DNA of 64,000 bases, taken from Sphagnum magellanicum (taxonomy: Eukaryota > Streptophyta > Sphagnopsida > Sphagnales > Sphagnaceae). Both the position numbers and the translations under genes were made by a program. A model generated the notes under the pieces. That model was given only the letters and a program-made list of their open reading frames with translations, had not been told where the DNA came from and ran no database searches. The stretch is from contig CM038917.1 of the NCBI GenBank assembly GCA_021904315.1, positions 4,324,041 to 4,388,040 on the forward strand, in the 5' to 3' direction. Shown here piece after piece: positions 48,820 to 61,013 of the stretch; position 1 is the first letter of the stretch, and each line of letters starts with the position of its first letter.

Positions 48820-49215
48820 TCTTCCTCGCCTCACGGACGAGATCCTCGACCACGTCATCCAGGGTATCAAATCCCCCCTGCCGGTTCTCTCCTTCTCCCT
48901 CCTCTCCATCCTCGACTGAGATCCACGGCTGCGAATGACAGGGTATCAGCCCTCCCCCCCCCGGTTCTCTTCTTCCTCCTCTCTTCCCTCCTCGCTCCAC
49001 GGACGACATCCTCGATCGCGAACATTAGGGTATCGAAGATACCCCCGGTTCTATCTATCCTCCGTCGTCCCCGCCATCCCCGCCTCGCGGACGAGACACG
49101 AGACCCTCGAAAGAGAACCCCAGGGTATCTACTTCCGCCACGGTGCGCCGACGACTCACTCACTCGGCCTTGGACAGCGAGAGGCAGGGTATCTATTATA
49201 CTCCCCGGTTCTAAC
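48820..49215. repeat. Five-copy minisatellite over the pTAC3 promoter or leader
   Basis: The core AGGGTATC recurs at about 48,861, 48,940, 49,027, 49,122 and 49,186 (spacings 79, 87, 95, 64). It is usually followed by CCCCCCGGTTCT-like text and preceded by CACGGACGAGATCCTCG-like text. The whole segment is C/T-rich on the plus strand and far more GC-rich than its surroundings. It begins about 150 bp upstream of the pTAC3 start codon (48,674). A 243-codon plus-strand frame through it is Pro/Ser/Arg-rich and not a credible gene. Confidence 0.85.
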
Positions 49216-50420
49216 TCTGCCGGATTCTTCCCGGGGGATAGTAAGGGGCACAGTGAGGTGTTTTGGGATACCTTTTGGGACCCTCTGGATATCTGCCCGG
49301 ATTTGTAGGTTCCCTCTCGCTATTGGGTAATATTTGTCTGAAATCTTTTTTTTTTTTCTTTTTTTTTTGGGTTTCTCTATCTTTGTCTCCATTTTTGGCT
49401 TCTTTTTGGAAAATGAGAGTACTTAGGTGGTGGCCAAGATTGAATTTTAGGGTGGAAATAACAATGTGTATAAATTGATCCTATTTGAATTGTTGGGCCT
49501 TTGTTGAACATTGGATGGATGAACTTGGGTAGGGCTAAAAAAAAAGAGGGTTAAGGATGAAAAGAAATCCTTGGACAAGGATGCAAATTTACATTTTTTT
49601 TTTATTGGGTGAAAAGCTAACATTTAATAAAAATGAAATGTCCCATTGACTCGTAATATTAAGTTAACGTTAGTGTTAAAGGGATCCCTTTAACATAGAT
49701 TTTGAGTGAATTCCCTGGTCGTAGTGAACGGGGCCTAATGGGGAAGCAGTGAATTCCTTGGTATAGTGAACGAGGACTATTGAACTGCACCCACATTTTA
49801 TAATAATAAGAATGCAAGAAAAATGTTATATTGAAACCAAGAATGTTATAGTTAATATCAAAATTTAAGTGGCACATAATCTCAAATGGATGATAGTTTA
49901 ATGTTAAGTGAATAATAATTTAACATAAAAATTTTAATATCAATTCAATGTTAAATATTAATTTTTAAAAGAAATTTTTTAAAAATTCATGATAACTTAA
50001 CAAAATGTTTTTGTGTCAACCCCTATTCACACACCCATCCATCCACACACCTATTTACTTACTACCTACTTATCCATTACCAACTTTTATTTATTTCCTA
50101 CTTATTACACATTTACCTAACACCTATTTACCTATCCATTTACACCTTTGATTACTTATCGCTTGCCTATGTAATAAAAAAAACAATGTGCAAAAAAAAC
50201 TTGTCATCATCACAAATGTGAATGATGATGAAAAAATGTTTAAAATTAACATTAACTTAATTGTCAATAAGCATTTTAGGTGTGAATGATAATCTAAAAA
50301 ATTAACTTAACATGGTATTTTATGGTAAAGAGGTTTACGTCCTGAACATTTAGTTTGATTTTAAAGGATTTAACATTAGAATTTGACGCACTCCTAACTC
50401 CTTAAAAGGTTCAAATGTGA
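49216..50420. other. Gene-free AT-rich stretch
   Basis: No gene recognised. A small duplication near 49,708-49,790 repeats AGTGAATTCC-TGGT--TAGTGAACG-GG about 44 bp apart. Text at 50,030-50,165 is built from CCTATTTACTTACTACCTAC-like units. Confidence 0.5.
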
Positions 50421-50429
50421 ACCAAAGTA

Positions 50430-51400
50430 GAAAGCAGCGGAAAAAGGAGGAGTCGGAGCACGCTCCCTATCTTACAACACTTTGAGGGGTAGAGGTTGTG
50501 TTGGAGCTCCGGGATGGGACTAGGAAGAGTTGACAAGCTTCACTCACTCACACGGGCCTGCACACAACCCACACAAAGTGGTTAGTGCATAGTTAGAGCA
50601 CCTTTAGTGCTAGGACGAGCCATGGGCAACACGGACACACAAGACTCACCACGGCCCGAACTTGAGGGAAGCCACCACCTTCCTCCTTATAGTATACTCT
50701 ACAGCTCTCCACGAAGGCTACATCCAAATGGCTCTTTTTCCTGAGACTCCCGAGTGAGAGTCCCGAAATCGCGTCAAATGGGACTCCTTCAACTTTGGAA
50801 CCCCATAACTTTGCGAGCAGACCTCGGATCGCAATGCGGTCTGAAGCAAAGTTGTAACTCTTGTCAAGAGCTTTCCAACGATATGTGGCACGCCCCCTGT
50901 AAATAAGTAAATCGGGTCGATTCCCGACTTTTAGTGGTCAAAAATCAAACTGGCAGTTCAACTCCCGGCCCTTCTTTTGGCCATAACTTGTGTTTCAGAT
51001 GTCCAAATGAGCAATGTGATCTCATTTTAGACATCTACGCTCCAAGAGCTTTCCAATGATATAAAAAACGCCACAAACCATTGAGTTTTGACCCCTGTAA
51101 TCGCTCTCTAAAATTTTGAGAATCCACCGACACTCCATCTCCCAAAGTGGGAGTTGCCTTGGGAGTGTGAGTGTTCACTCCCTCACACTCCCTCACACTT
51201 TCTTACACTCCCAGGAGTATGTGATGTGACTCCCGGGCTTCCTTTTGCCTTCCGGGCTTGCTTTCGACTTAACTCCCGGGCTTCTTTTTGACTTAACTCC
51301 CGGGCTTTCTTTTGGCCCGCACCCTTGCAATTCCTTTTGCCTTGGTCGCGAGCCCAAGGCTAGGGTTGCGAGACTTTCCTAACATCCAAAATGTGATTGG
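50430..51400. mobile_element. GC-richer island, candidate solo LTR or repeat fragment
   Basis: About 1 kb of markedly GC-richer DNA inside AT-rich flanks, with no open frame. It contains phrases often seen in plant retrotransposon LTR and leader sequence (AGAGCTTTCCAACGATATG at about 50,868 and AAGAGCTTTCCAATGATATA at about 51,045, a diverged internal duplication). Near its right end AACTCCCGGGCTTCTTTTTG repeats three to four times (51,228-51,320). The flanks carry CCTGAACATTTAGTTT (50,341) and CCTGAACATTTTGTTT (51,403), 15 of 16 identical. TG..CA ends, a primer-binding site and a polypurine tract were not identified, so the class is a guess. Confidence 0.4.
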
Positions 51401-54400
51401 AACCTGAACATTTTGTTTCTAAATGATTTTTCACATTTTTGTTTTACATTGCCCTTGGGCAAAATATCAATTAAAAAAATATTTTGCCTTCAATGCACCT
51501 CATAAACTTATGATCCTATTCCTAAAGTTAAATAATAAGAAATGCATTATTTATTTATTTTCCAAGGTGATTTGAATTGGGTTGAAGATTTGAAGGATAA
51601 CAATTAGGTGACTAACATCGGGGCTCACATTTGCATTCAACTTATTAGTCCTTACACTTTAAAATCAAAAGTGAATATTTTTCAAAATTTGCAAAAAAGA
51701 TTTCTTACATTGTTATTTGGCTTAGCAGAACCTTATCCCAAATAGAGGAGCAATTTGAAGGTTATACAATTCTTAGGAAGGTTGTTATATCATTAGGTTG
51801 TCTATGTGAACAACAATGGGTGTAGGAGCTGATATGGTGATGCGCACCTTTAAAAAATACAAATAAAATGAATGAAATTCAAACAAAAACTCAAAAATCA
51901 AACCTTGTAAAAATCACAACATATGTGTCCCCCCTTGTGCACTTAAAAAGGGACAATTACAACAAGATCATTATCTTGACCAAATATATTATCATTTGTT
52001 GCACATCGTTTCAATCTAATGTTACACTTCCCCTTTGTGACATTTTGTTTAAATTCCCATTTAGTGATTGTGAGCCCCAATCCACCACTATTATAATCTT
52101 AGGTTTCATTTTTTGTTTTATCTTTGATTATTAACATTTAGAATAGGTGATAGTTGTATTTAACAAGCTAAAACCCATTCTAGTTCCAAATCCATTGATA
52201 AGAATTTAGTTTAATTTGTATTTATCATTTGATTTTAGAGGTTGAACAACTCTGCTTTTAGAATAAGATGTAAAATTATATTCATTTGACATTAACAATT
52301 TTAAGTCAAATATAATTCTTAAACCCTTTTTGTTATTTTTAAATCATTTATGTAAGAATTGTCAAAGATGAATGTTGATCAAAATTATTGCCCTACACAT
52401 CCAATCACAATAGTGAGTTGAAAAACAAAATTATAATTGAAAGTGTTAGTTTTGTAAATTAATTTTTTAATTGAAGCATTAAGGATTGAACCTTGTGAGT
52501 CAACACTTTGAAATATATAAAATGTTGTAATTTCAAAGAAATGTACAATAGTCTTTATTGATAATTTATCCATTGCATCACATCTATAAATCAATGTTTA
52601 TTAGTAGATATGTATACTTGCATTAATTTTGTCAAAAGTCTTGAAATTTAAGAGCTATTTTATTGGCTAAATTCAAACTAAACAAGTAGGATCCTTGTAA
52701 ATGCAAAACTTCAAGGATTCGACATAAGGTGCAAATAATGTATGATGCCTTATTGGTTGGTAGTGAATTTATAAGACCATGTAAGAAGACAAAAAAAGAC
52801 ATATAGGAAATGAATTGTCCAAAAGAAATGAACTTATGTTTTGAAGATTTAGGGTAAAATGGGTGAGATGTGCATAAAGATGACAAATTTTGATCAAGAT
52901 CGGTGCCCTAAAATCAACAAGCAAAGCATAACTCCTAGGAAATCCAATAGTTGTTTAAATGTGGAAATTGGGGTTTATTAAGGACGCTTAATTTTTAACT
53001 TCCATTTTGTAATCCTTTTGACTAGGTATAAACTTGAATGACCAATTTTAGGAAATCATGACTCCTAGAATTTATCCTAAGTTTACTCAAGATTTCCATG
53101 ATTCACCCCAAGTTACCATAAGTTATTCAAAACTTATCCTAGGATTTTGTTTGGAGTTGATTGCAAGACTAGATGATTACTTTTGAATTTTATTGCATTA
53201 AAGGATCTCATTGCCCATGGACTAGTAGGCATGGCTAAAATACCACATCATTTCAAGTTATTCAACTTATATGAAAGATTTAAGGTGGATATTAAGAAAA
53301 GATGAATGAAAGAAAATTGATTGGTCAAGAAGGAAAAATAATGTTTAATTCCTCTTTGTTATTAGAAGAAAAGAATTTTGGGTTATCCCCTCAGTTTATC
53401 TCATCCCTCCTTTAACCTTTTTATTTCTTGCTTCATCATAGTTTGAAAGGGGATTTGGAAAAAAATTAGAGGAAAAATTCAAAAAAAAATTGGAATTATG
53501 ATAGATTAAAGCTTCAATATGGACATGAAATGTGCATGAAAATTTCATCATGGTACCTTATTGATGAAGGTCATAATATTATTTTATTTAAAAATTAAAA
53601 AATGATTGAAAGGTTATTGGTTTTTTAACGCATTTTGTTAAATATTAAAATGCATGTTTTTAAATCATGCTTTTATAGTTAGCTTCTTAAAGAACCTAAG
53701 GTTGGGGTGAATGCACTAAGGTGGCTCACTTTATGAGTCATGGTGGCCATTTTTGTAAAGTGCCCTTTCTTCAAACACTTATAAGGAATAATAAAATTTA
53801 TCCAATTGAGAATTTGAAATTGATTATACATTAACAACTTGATTATGAAAATACTTATGCAATTATTTTTCAATAAAAGTACACCCACTTATCACAATGG
53901 ACTTTTGAAATACAAACTAATCGATAGACTGGGATGGTAGAAAATAAAAAGGTTCATGTTAGATTCCATTCCAAATTATTTATAGGGAATCAATATTTGG
54001 TCTAACATCAAATAATAAACTTTTATGTGAAAATCTTCTGTCAAAAACCATAATCAAACTTTAATTAGGGACTTTTGAATGGTCAAAATTGAGTCATATT
54101 TTCATAAGTCCCTAACATTGTTCTTTACTCAAATTTTGAAAAAATATTTAAAGGTGTATATATTTGGAAAATGTAGGTGGGTTTTTATTAATATAGACTT
54201 TATTGTTTTTGATAGATGGACTTCATTACCATTGAACCCATGGTACCAAAAAATTTCAAAAATTTAACATTGTAAAATGGATTTTTGTGGATTATTGTTA
54301 TTTCACTTTAGAGTACATACACCCATTGTTGCATTTAAAGGTTTGAATCATTGATGACAAAATTTTAAATGGATAAGGGTTAGGGGTCCCAATTTTGATA

Positions 54401-57400
54401 AAAATAAGGAATTGGTTTCAGGTTTTGAAACATTTTTTCTTCTTAACTAAAGTGCAAACCTTGAAAATTGGTATGTTAATGCAATTGGTTAGTAATTTTC
54501 CATCAAATTCAAGTTTGTTAAATTTGAAAATTTGGTGAAATAATTATGTTTTTTGGAATGTGAAAATGTTTATTACCAAGAACAATTTGGAATATTTAGT
54601 GAATTGATCTCTTATCTTAGATACTTAAAATTTTAAATGAGCTTGTAACCTTTAATATTACAATTTTTTAGAGCTAAAATTTCCTGGATTTGGAGCAATA
54701 ATGAAGATTAATGCATCTTGGAAGGATTGGGTCAAATTGCCATTTTGAAAAACAAAAAATTACAACCTCAACTTGAAACCATGCCATCATCATTTTCCAA
54801 GGAGGTTCTCACCAAGTTTTTTTTAATGATTTGTTAATGTTGAAATTAGGGTTTTAATTTTATTAGTTTTGTTGCATTAGGAACTTTTGTAAATAGTAAC
54901 ATTTCCTAATGTGAAAAATGTTATCTTGCTTTTGGGTCCTTTTTAAAAAGATGAAAAGAAGCATTTCAATCATGAAACATGCATAATTAGGATTCAAGGA
55001 CCATGCCAAAATCCAACCATGGACTTCACAATGCATAACACAATTTTCCATAAAATTACAAATTCAATTCGCAATGATGAACATCAACTATTAATATGTA
55101 ATTCCACCCAAAAAACCATGTGTGTTGTTTTGTGTACAATAAAAAAGGTGTGCAATTATTTCACAATGGCCATCATTGCATTTGTAAACAAATAAACAAC
55201 TAAAATGCATCAATTATACAAAGGATGGAAACTTACCCATAATCAATACAAAATAATTCATTCAACACAAATCACATAGGAGGTTCAAGGTACTTGATTG
55301 ATGTTATTCAACCAAGTACTAATAAACTCAAAAACAATTCGTTGCAAATGTTACCAATAGTTTCAAAAAACTTGTTGTATTTCACAAAATAAACAACACT
55401 AAACATATTGAGGTCACAATGAAATAAAAACTTTTAATCAAATAAATAGTCAAAGATTTTTTTTAAATAAAGAGAAAATGGGAACAAGTTTAACCATATG
55501 GAAATAGATCCATAGAAAAAAAATCCATCTAGTCCATTTGTATCAATAAAATAGTTCAATTTCATTTTTGCATAGTAGGTTCTCAAAGTTTGATTTATCT
55601 ATATTTTTCAATGTTCGTTTGTGCAACACATGCAAAATTAGAACAATTAGGATCTTAAATGGATTGTATGTGTGCATACATGTTACCACCTTGTAAGTAA
55701 TTCAATATCTCAAAAGAATATGCCTACAAATTTGCCTTGTTATTATCTAGAATGTTATTGATTACAAACTATCGATAAGGCATACAATTAGTTCATAATG
55801 ACCTTATGAGTCTCCCACAAAATCCTTATGCACATGCCACTCGTATAATTATATTTAATTGAATAGTTTTTATCAAATATATAAGTTGCATCATGAGATT
55901 ATGAATCTATTACCATGCATTAGATCTTCTTCCACAAGGTACTAAATGTGATTATAATCTTGTACATAATAAAAAGAAAAAGGGGAAAGTTTCAAATGAT
56001 TAATTGATACCATGATCAAAATAAATGAAAGTAAACATCAGGGATTCAAGAACAATTCTATAAAATTCAACTTTGAAACTCTTGGATGTAATCAAATCAT
56101 AACCTCTTTTTTATTTCAAGGATTTGAAAATGTAACTATGTTTTTTCAAAGCATTCATAAAGTTGTTGATGGCATATCAAATGTTGAGTGAACTCAATAC
56201 GTAAAACATGTTCATGTCATTATTAAACAAAGAACTTGTCAAAAAAAAAATTCATTTTCCTTCGAGAAAATGTTTCATTAAAATTCCTTGCATGTAATAA
56301 TTGAACAGTTGAAATTTTAACATTGGGTTTGTGTTTCATTTCATCCCCTATTAGTTGTTTCACACTTTCAATAATCTTTTCATGAATCCCTTATCCCACA
56401 TGATGGTCATGCGTGCTCAAATGGATGTAAACGTATGTCATGTCTTTGTTTTAAAAAATAACATAATTAGTGTGATATCGTTTCGTTAAATATTTGGGAA
56501 TGTTTTTATTTTAAAAATGCATCCTAATGTGAATTTGGTTTCATTCCTTGTGCCTTCACACAAACATTAACACATTATATATTCACAACATGTTATTTAA
56601 TGATTTATCACAACTTTACACATAAATAGACACAAAATAACAATACTTACAATTAACAACCATATAAAGAAACATAAATACAACAAATGTACACAACAAT
56701 GATATTATCTAATCATTTATAACTACATAACACTAATCTTTTAATTTAAATATTAAACGTGTTTAAGAAAATAAAATTAATTTTTATATACATTAATTTT
56801 TACTTGTATCATACTTCTCAAATATCCAAAGTTGACTACATGTTATGAATGTAACATAACAATTTTTAATCCATATTTATTTAATAAATTACTTAAAAAA
56901 ACACTGAAATCATTATTAATAAATTATATATACACCTTATCACCCTATCATTCAAGAACAATAAAAATCCCAAGAAAAAAACATTCCAATTAATTTAATA
57001 TAATAACATGATTATAACTATTTAAAATTTTGATGCCATCACCCAAAGAAATCAAAAACAAAATGGACAACCGCAATACAATTGGTTTGAATGTTGCGAT
57101 GAATCCTTTCTCTTGCTACCTTGACTTGTGTTACAGACTAAAAGATATTCTTGCTTGTCTTTAAGCTTACTTTTCTACTATTCATTGTACAACATTTAGT
57201 AACTTGGTTACTCGCCTATCCTTTCATTCCTTTCTCTCTTTTCTTTTGGCCTTTCTAATACATTCTATAACTTCTTTATTATAGACTTTTATTGCATAAT
57301 CTCCAAGTAATCAATTATAATCATAACATGTGACTTGTTATAATCAACTAATGGTTCTATCCCTCTTATTCTCCTTGAAGGTAAGCTTGACAGCAACAAC

Positions 57401-58985
57401 AAATGGATAAGACGGAAGGGCACTGGAGTAGTAGAACTTTGAGAATGCAGGACTTCAAATTCAAGAATTTAAATAGAACTATCTACTAGCTAGGTTTATA
57501 ACTTTTCCATTACCTTGATATGATGTTCCTATTGTTGAAAGCCCAATTTCAACCAAGCTTTTCCATGTAGAACCTTAGTCTTTGTTCTCATATTCCATTA
57601 GGATTATGGTCTCTGCATCATGAACATCTATATTGCCCAAGTTCATTAACTCACTAACAACTACATCCTTTCCCCATTGTGGGTTGTCATTTCTTGCATC
57701 ATCTAAATTCCCAATGTTTTCATCTAAATTATTATTATCTTTTCTTGTTATATATAGGTTATTAGGTTTGGTCTTATCATCCATAACCCTAGGACTTAAT
57801 GGTCAAACCCCTATTGCCCTAAACCCACATTAAAAAAAAATTGGAAATAAACAACTACAATTTCAGTTACAAAAGACAAAATTTAGTCACAACAGACACA
57901 TGCAATTACAAACCCTATAGTCACCTTGAACAAGTGGCAAAAGACAACCAAAGGCAAAAAACTCCATGTGCCATGTATAATCACACCAATAGTTGCATAT
58001 CATTTGTGATTAAAAAGATTTTTCATCCATTGACTAGTCGTAGGATAATGCACTATAAATACCATTACATAAAATCTTGGGCAACATTTATTTAATAATT
58101 AAATCTAAATGATTTAATACATTTTTAATCACATTTATTAATTACATCATGTATATTTATGTAAATAATGAAATATAATAATTCATGTTATTGGTAAAAA
58201 ATTTCAACCTATGAGTTGTTGACACATGTTACTACCTAGGCTAAACTAAAAAGCTAATTAAATAACAGATAGGCCACCTAATCTAGGTACCTAGGTGGGC
58301 CTAGGTTAAGTAACCTAACTATGTAGGGTACATATAGTCAACATACCATTGTTGAACACAACTATGTCACATATGAGGTTAAATTTTTAGACCTCGAGGA
58401 TGCATATCAATTCCTTTGCCATCAAACCACCCCACTTGATGTGAAAACATAAAGGAATGCATTCTTATTTAACCCATACTTAACTTTAAACATTGCACAA
58501 ACATCAATTTCAATATTTCATATTTTATTGATATTTCTCCAAATGGAAAAAAATAAATTAGTTGATTCTTAAAGTATTTTCAATGACATACACAATTAAA
58601 TATATTGATCTTCCAAAAATGTACATTAATTTCAATAATTTTTTTCTGAATTTTTTAATAATTGAATTACATTTTGATGATGATTCATTGGAAATTATTT
58701 TTCAACCACATGATTTATAAATGAAAAATATTTTTTACGGCTAGTATTTAGTTATAAACAAGTAAATAATTCATGTCCCACATATTAATCTTTCATTTCA
58801 TTAAAAAAATATTATACAATGTGATTATAATATATCATAATTTTAATTAATTCACATATAATTTTTTATAAAGGGATAATATACCAATTACATTTCAAAA
58901 ATAATAATTAAAAAAATATCAGTTATAATATTTATGATATATAATATTTTTCTATATTTTAAATTTTAATCTAAATCACATTTAG
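51400..58985. other. Long AT-rich gene-free region
   Basis: About 7.5 kb of very AT-rich DNA with only short frames and no recognised motifs. The minus-strand frame at 57,575-57,784 (69 codons, Asn/Asp-rich) matches nothing I know. No RNA gene, transposon protein or strong tandem repeat was seen. Confidence 0.55.
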
Positions 58986-58988
58986 TAA

Positions 58989-59053
58989 TGTTATATAATC
59001 ATCAAAACATTATTGTAAATGGAAAAATGATTGGTTTTAGTTGCCAAAACAAT
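58989..59053 (+). repeat. Left copy of a 65-bp direct repeat
   Basis: Begins TGTTATATAATCATCAAAAC and ends TTGCCAAAACAAT. It matches 60,538-60,601 with one substitution and one single-base indel, and marks the left border of a GC-richer segment. Confidence 0.95.
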
Positions 59054-59382
59054 CTTATATATTAATTCGCTTAGTCTGTGTGTGCGTCTGTCTGACACGA
59101 CAATTCTGCTGCAAAAGCCGGCAGAACCGGCCTCTGCATTTTCTATGGCAGAACCGGTGGCGGTGATGACGAGGCGGGGTGCTGCATTTTCTATGGCAGA
59201 ACCGGTGGCGGTGATGATGAGGCGGGGTGAAGAAGAAGACGAGGAGGGAGCAGCAGCAGCGACATCGCCGATTTTCTGCGTCGCGAGAAACCGAGATCGA
59301 GAGACCGCACAGGTTTTTGCATTCCAGGAGCTTCTCGCGAGGACGCTTTGCAAGCTCCAGAAAGGTAATTTTGTTTTGTTTT

Positions 59383-59425
<43 letters not shown>

Positions 59426-60537
59426 ACTCTCTCTCTTCTCCTTCCTTACCCCTCACGTGGTGCACAGAAAGCAAGCAGCAGACAGAGCGAAGAGCCCGGA
59501 AAAAGGCACACAAACAAAGTTCGCTTTAGGGATTATTATTGCTGTTGTCGTCCGGTAAGTATATATTTCCACCTTCTTCTTCTTCTTTTGCCGCCTGTCC
59601 TGTGAACGATGATCCTCCATTCTACATGTTCTTTCTGCTGAAAAACATTTCCATTTGCACAAAGCTTCATAGAAGCAAGAAGTACTTCCATTGATGGATC
59701 TGAGAAGAAAGAGATTGTTTTCAGCATCAGGTTTTTTATGTGGAAGAAGGACCGAAGAATTGCCTTGATGGCCTGGATTTTCTCTCTGGTATGTAATCTT
59801 TGATAGGAACAGATCTGGCATTGCAAATTTTGCTTCCATTTTGCCTTTTTCATTCTCTCCCCCATAATAAATTTGTTGTTGTTGTTGTTGCCTGGAGTTT
59901 TTTTGTTTCAGGAAGTGTGCCAAAAGAAAGATTGTTTTCTAGCCAGATATTGATCATCTTCCTGCATGTTTTGTGTTGATCAATAGCATGTAATAACTGA
60001 GTGTTGCAACCCTTGCTTTTATCACCAGGCAGGAGTAGTGGAGAGTTTTGGAGCAGAAGGTGGGCACACATTGTTTTTCTATTCGAAATCGGTCAGAACA
60101 CCAAGTTTGATGTGCACCAGGCTTTGTTACTTTGAAGCTTGAGAGCACTGTGTCAAAACAGGTTGAATTCTGTTTGTTCTGGGTATGCATATTCCAATGT
60201 GCTCTCCATATCAATTCTTAGGCTCTCTTTCCAGTAGGCTGCTGTGATCACATCAGCCTAATGGGAAGCCATTGTTACAGGGCCTTTTTTCTCGATGCAA
60301 GGACAGTTGCTTTCCATTGGAGAGCAACCAACTGCAATGAAAAAATGTAATCAGTCATGTTAGAAACTCTAGAAACACATGTTCTCATACTAAATATCTG
60401 TGCTCAAGCAGACTTGGAACACATCTGCATTCAGAGGTCAAAGATGCTCATTCAATGCAGTTCTTCCAGTCATACCACAAGAAAAAACAAAAAACAGATT
60501 GACTTCACAGTGCCCGAAGGTCACGGGTACCCACTAG
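59054..60537 (+). other. Segment between direct repeats, possible unassigned transcript
   Basis: About 1.5 kb that is richer in GC than the flanks. Its start holds a perfect-but-one 48-bp tandem duplication (59,137-59,184 and 59,185-59,232). The plus-strand frame reads MAEPVAVM-TRRG twice, then a Glu/Ala-rich run and QVFAFQELLARTLCKLQK before a good donor (GGTAATTT, about 59,365). A second donor (GGTAAGTATA) lies near 59,553 and others near 59,790. A (TC)n run is at about 59,382-59,421. I could not assemble a recognisable protein; the downstream exon-like frames do not agree with each other. It may be a non-coding transcript, a decayed gene, or leader exons of the ETFB gene about 1 kb downstream. 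Confidence 0.35.
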
Positions 60538-60601
60538 TGTTATATAATCATCAAAATATTATTGTAAATGGAAAAATGATTGGTTTTAGTTGCCAAACAA
60601 T
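60538..60601 (+). repeat. Right copy of the 65-bp direct repeat
   Basis: Begins TGTTATATAATCATCAAAAT and ends TTGCCAAACAAT, nearly identical to 58,989-59,053. It lies about 285 bp upstream of the ETFB start codon. Confidence 0.95.
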
Positions 60602-60886
60602 TATGACTAGTTGCAAAAACAACTAGGTTTTCATCCATTGATCGAGTACAAGAGATTCCAAACCAGGAAACCGAGTGAAGACTCACACTTTGTTTGAAAA
60701 TTTTCTCCAATTTCTAACAAAATTTTGTTAAGAAATTTTCTCAAATTTTGTTAGAAATCTTTTTGTTGGTGATTTTCTCACACTTGACTAGAGCTAGATG
60801 CTTCAGGTTTTGCATGCCACAAGCGATAGCACACAAGTGCAAATCAAATCTGCTGAACGTGCACTTGGAGAGGGAGAGTTGCAGTC

Positions 60887-60959
60887 ATGAAGATCATGGT
60901 GGCAGTCAAGCGTGTGATTGACTATGCTGTGAAGATCCGTGTCAAGCCTGACAAGGTTG

Positions 60960-61013
<54 letters not shown>

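Noticed and set aside
48577..49308. 243-codon plus-strand frame over the pTAC3 first exon and promoter
   Set aside because: Pro/Ser/Arg-rich translation of a C/T-rich minisatellite and of the antisense of a real exon; no domain or codon signal of its own.
57575..57784. Asn/Asp-rich 69-codon minus-strand frame
   Set aside because: Short, no recognisable family, opposite strand equally open; kept only as part of the gene-free region.
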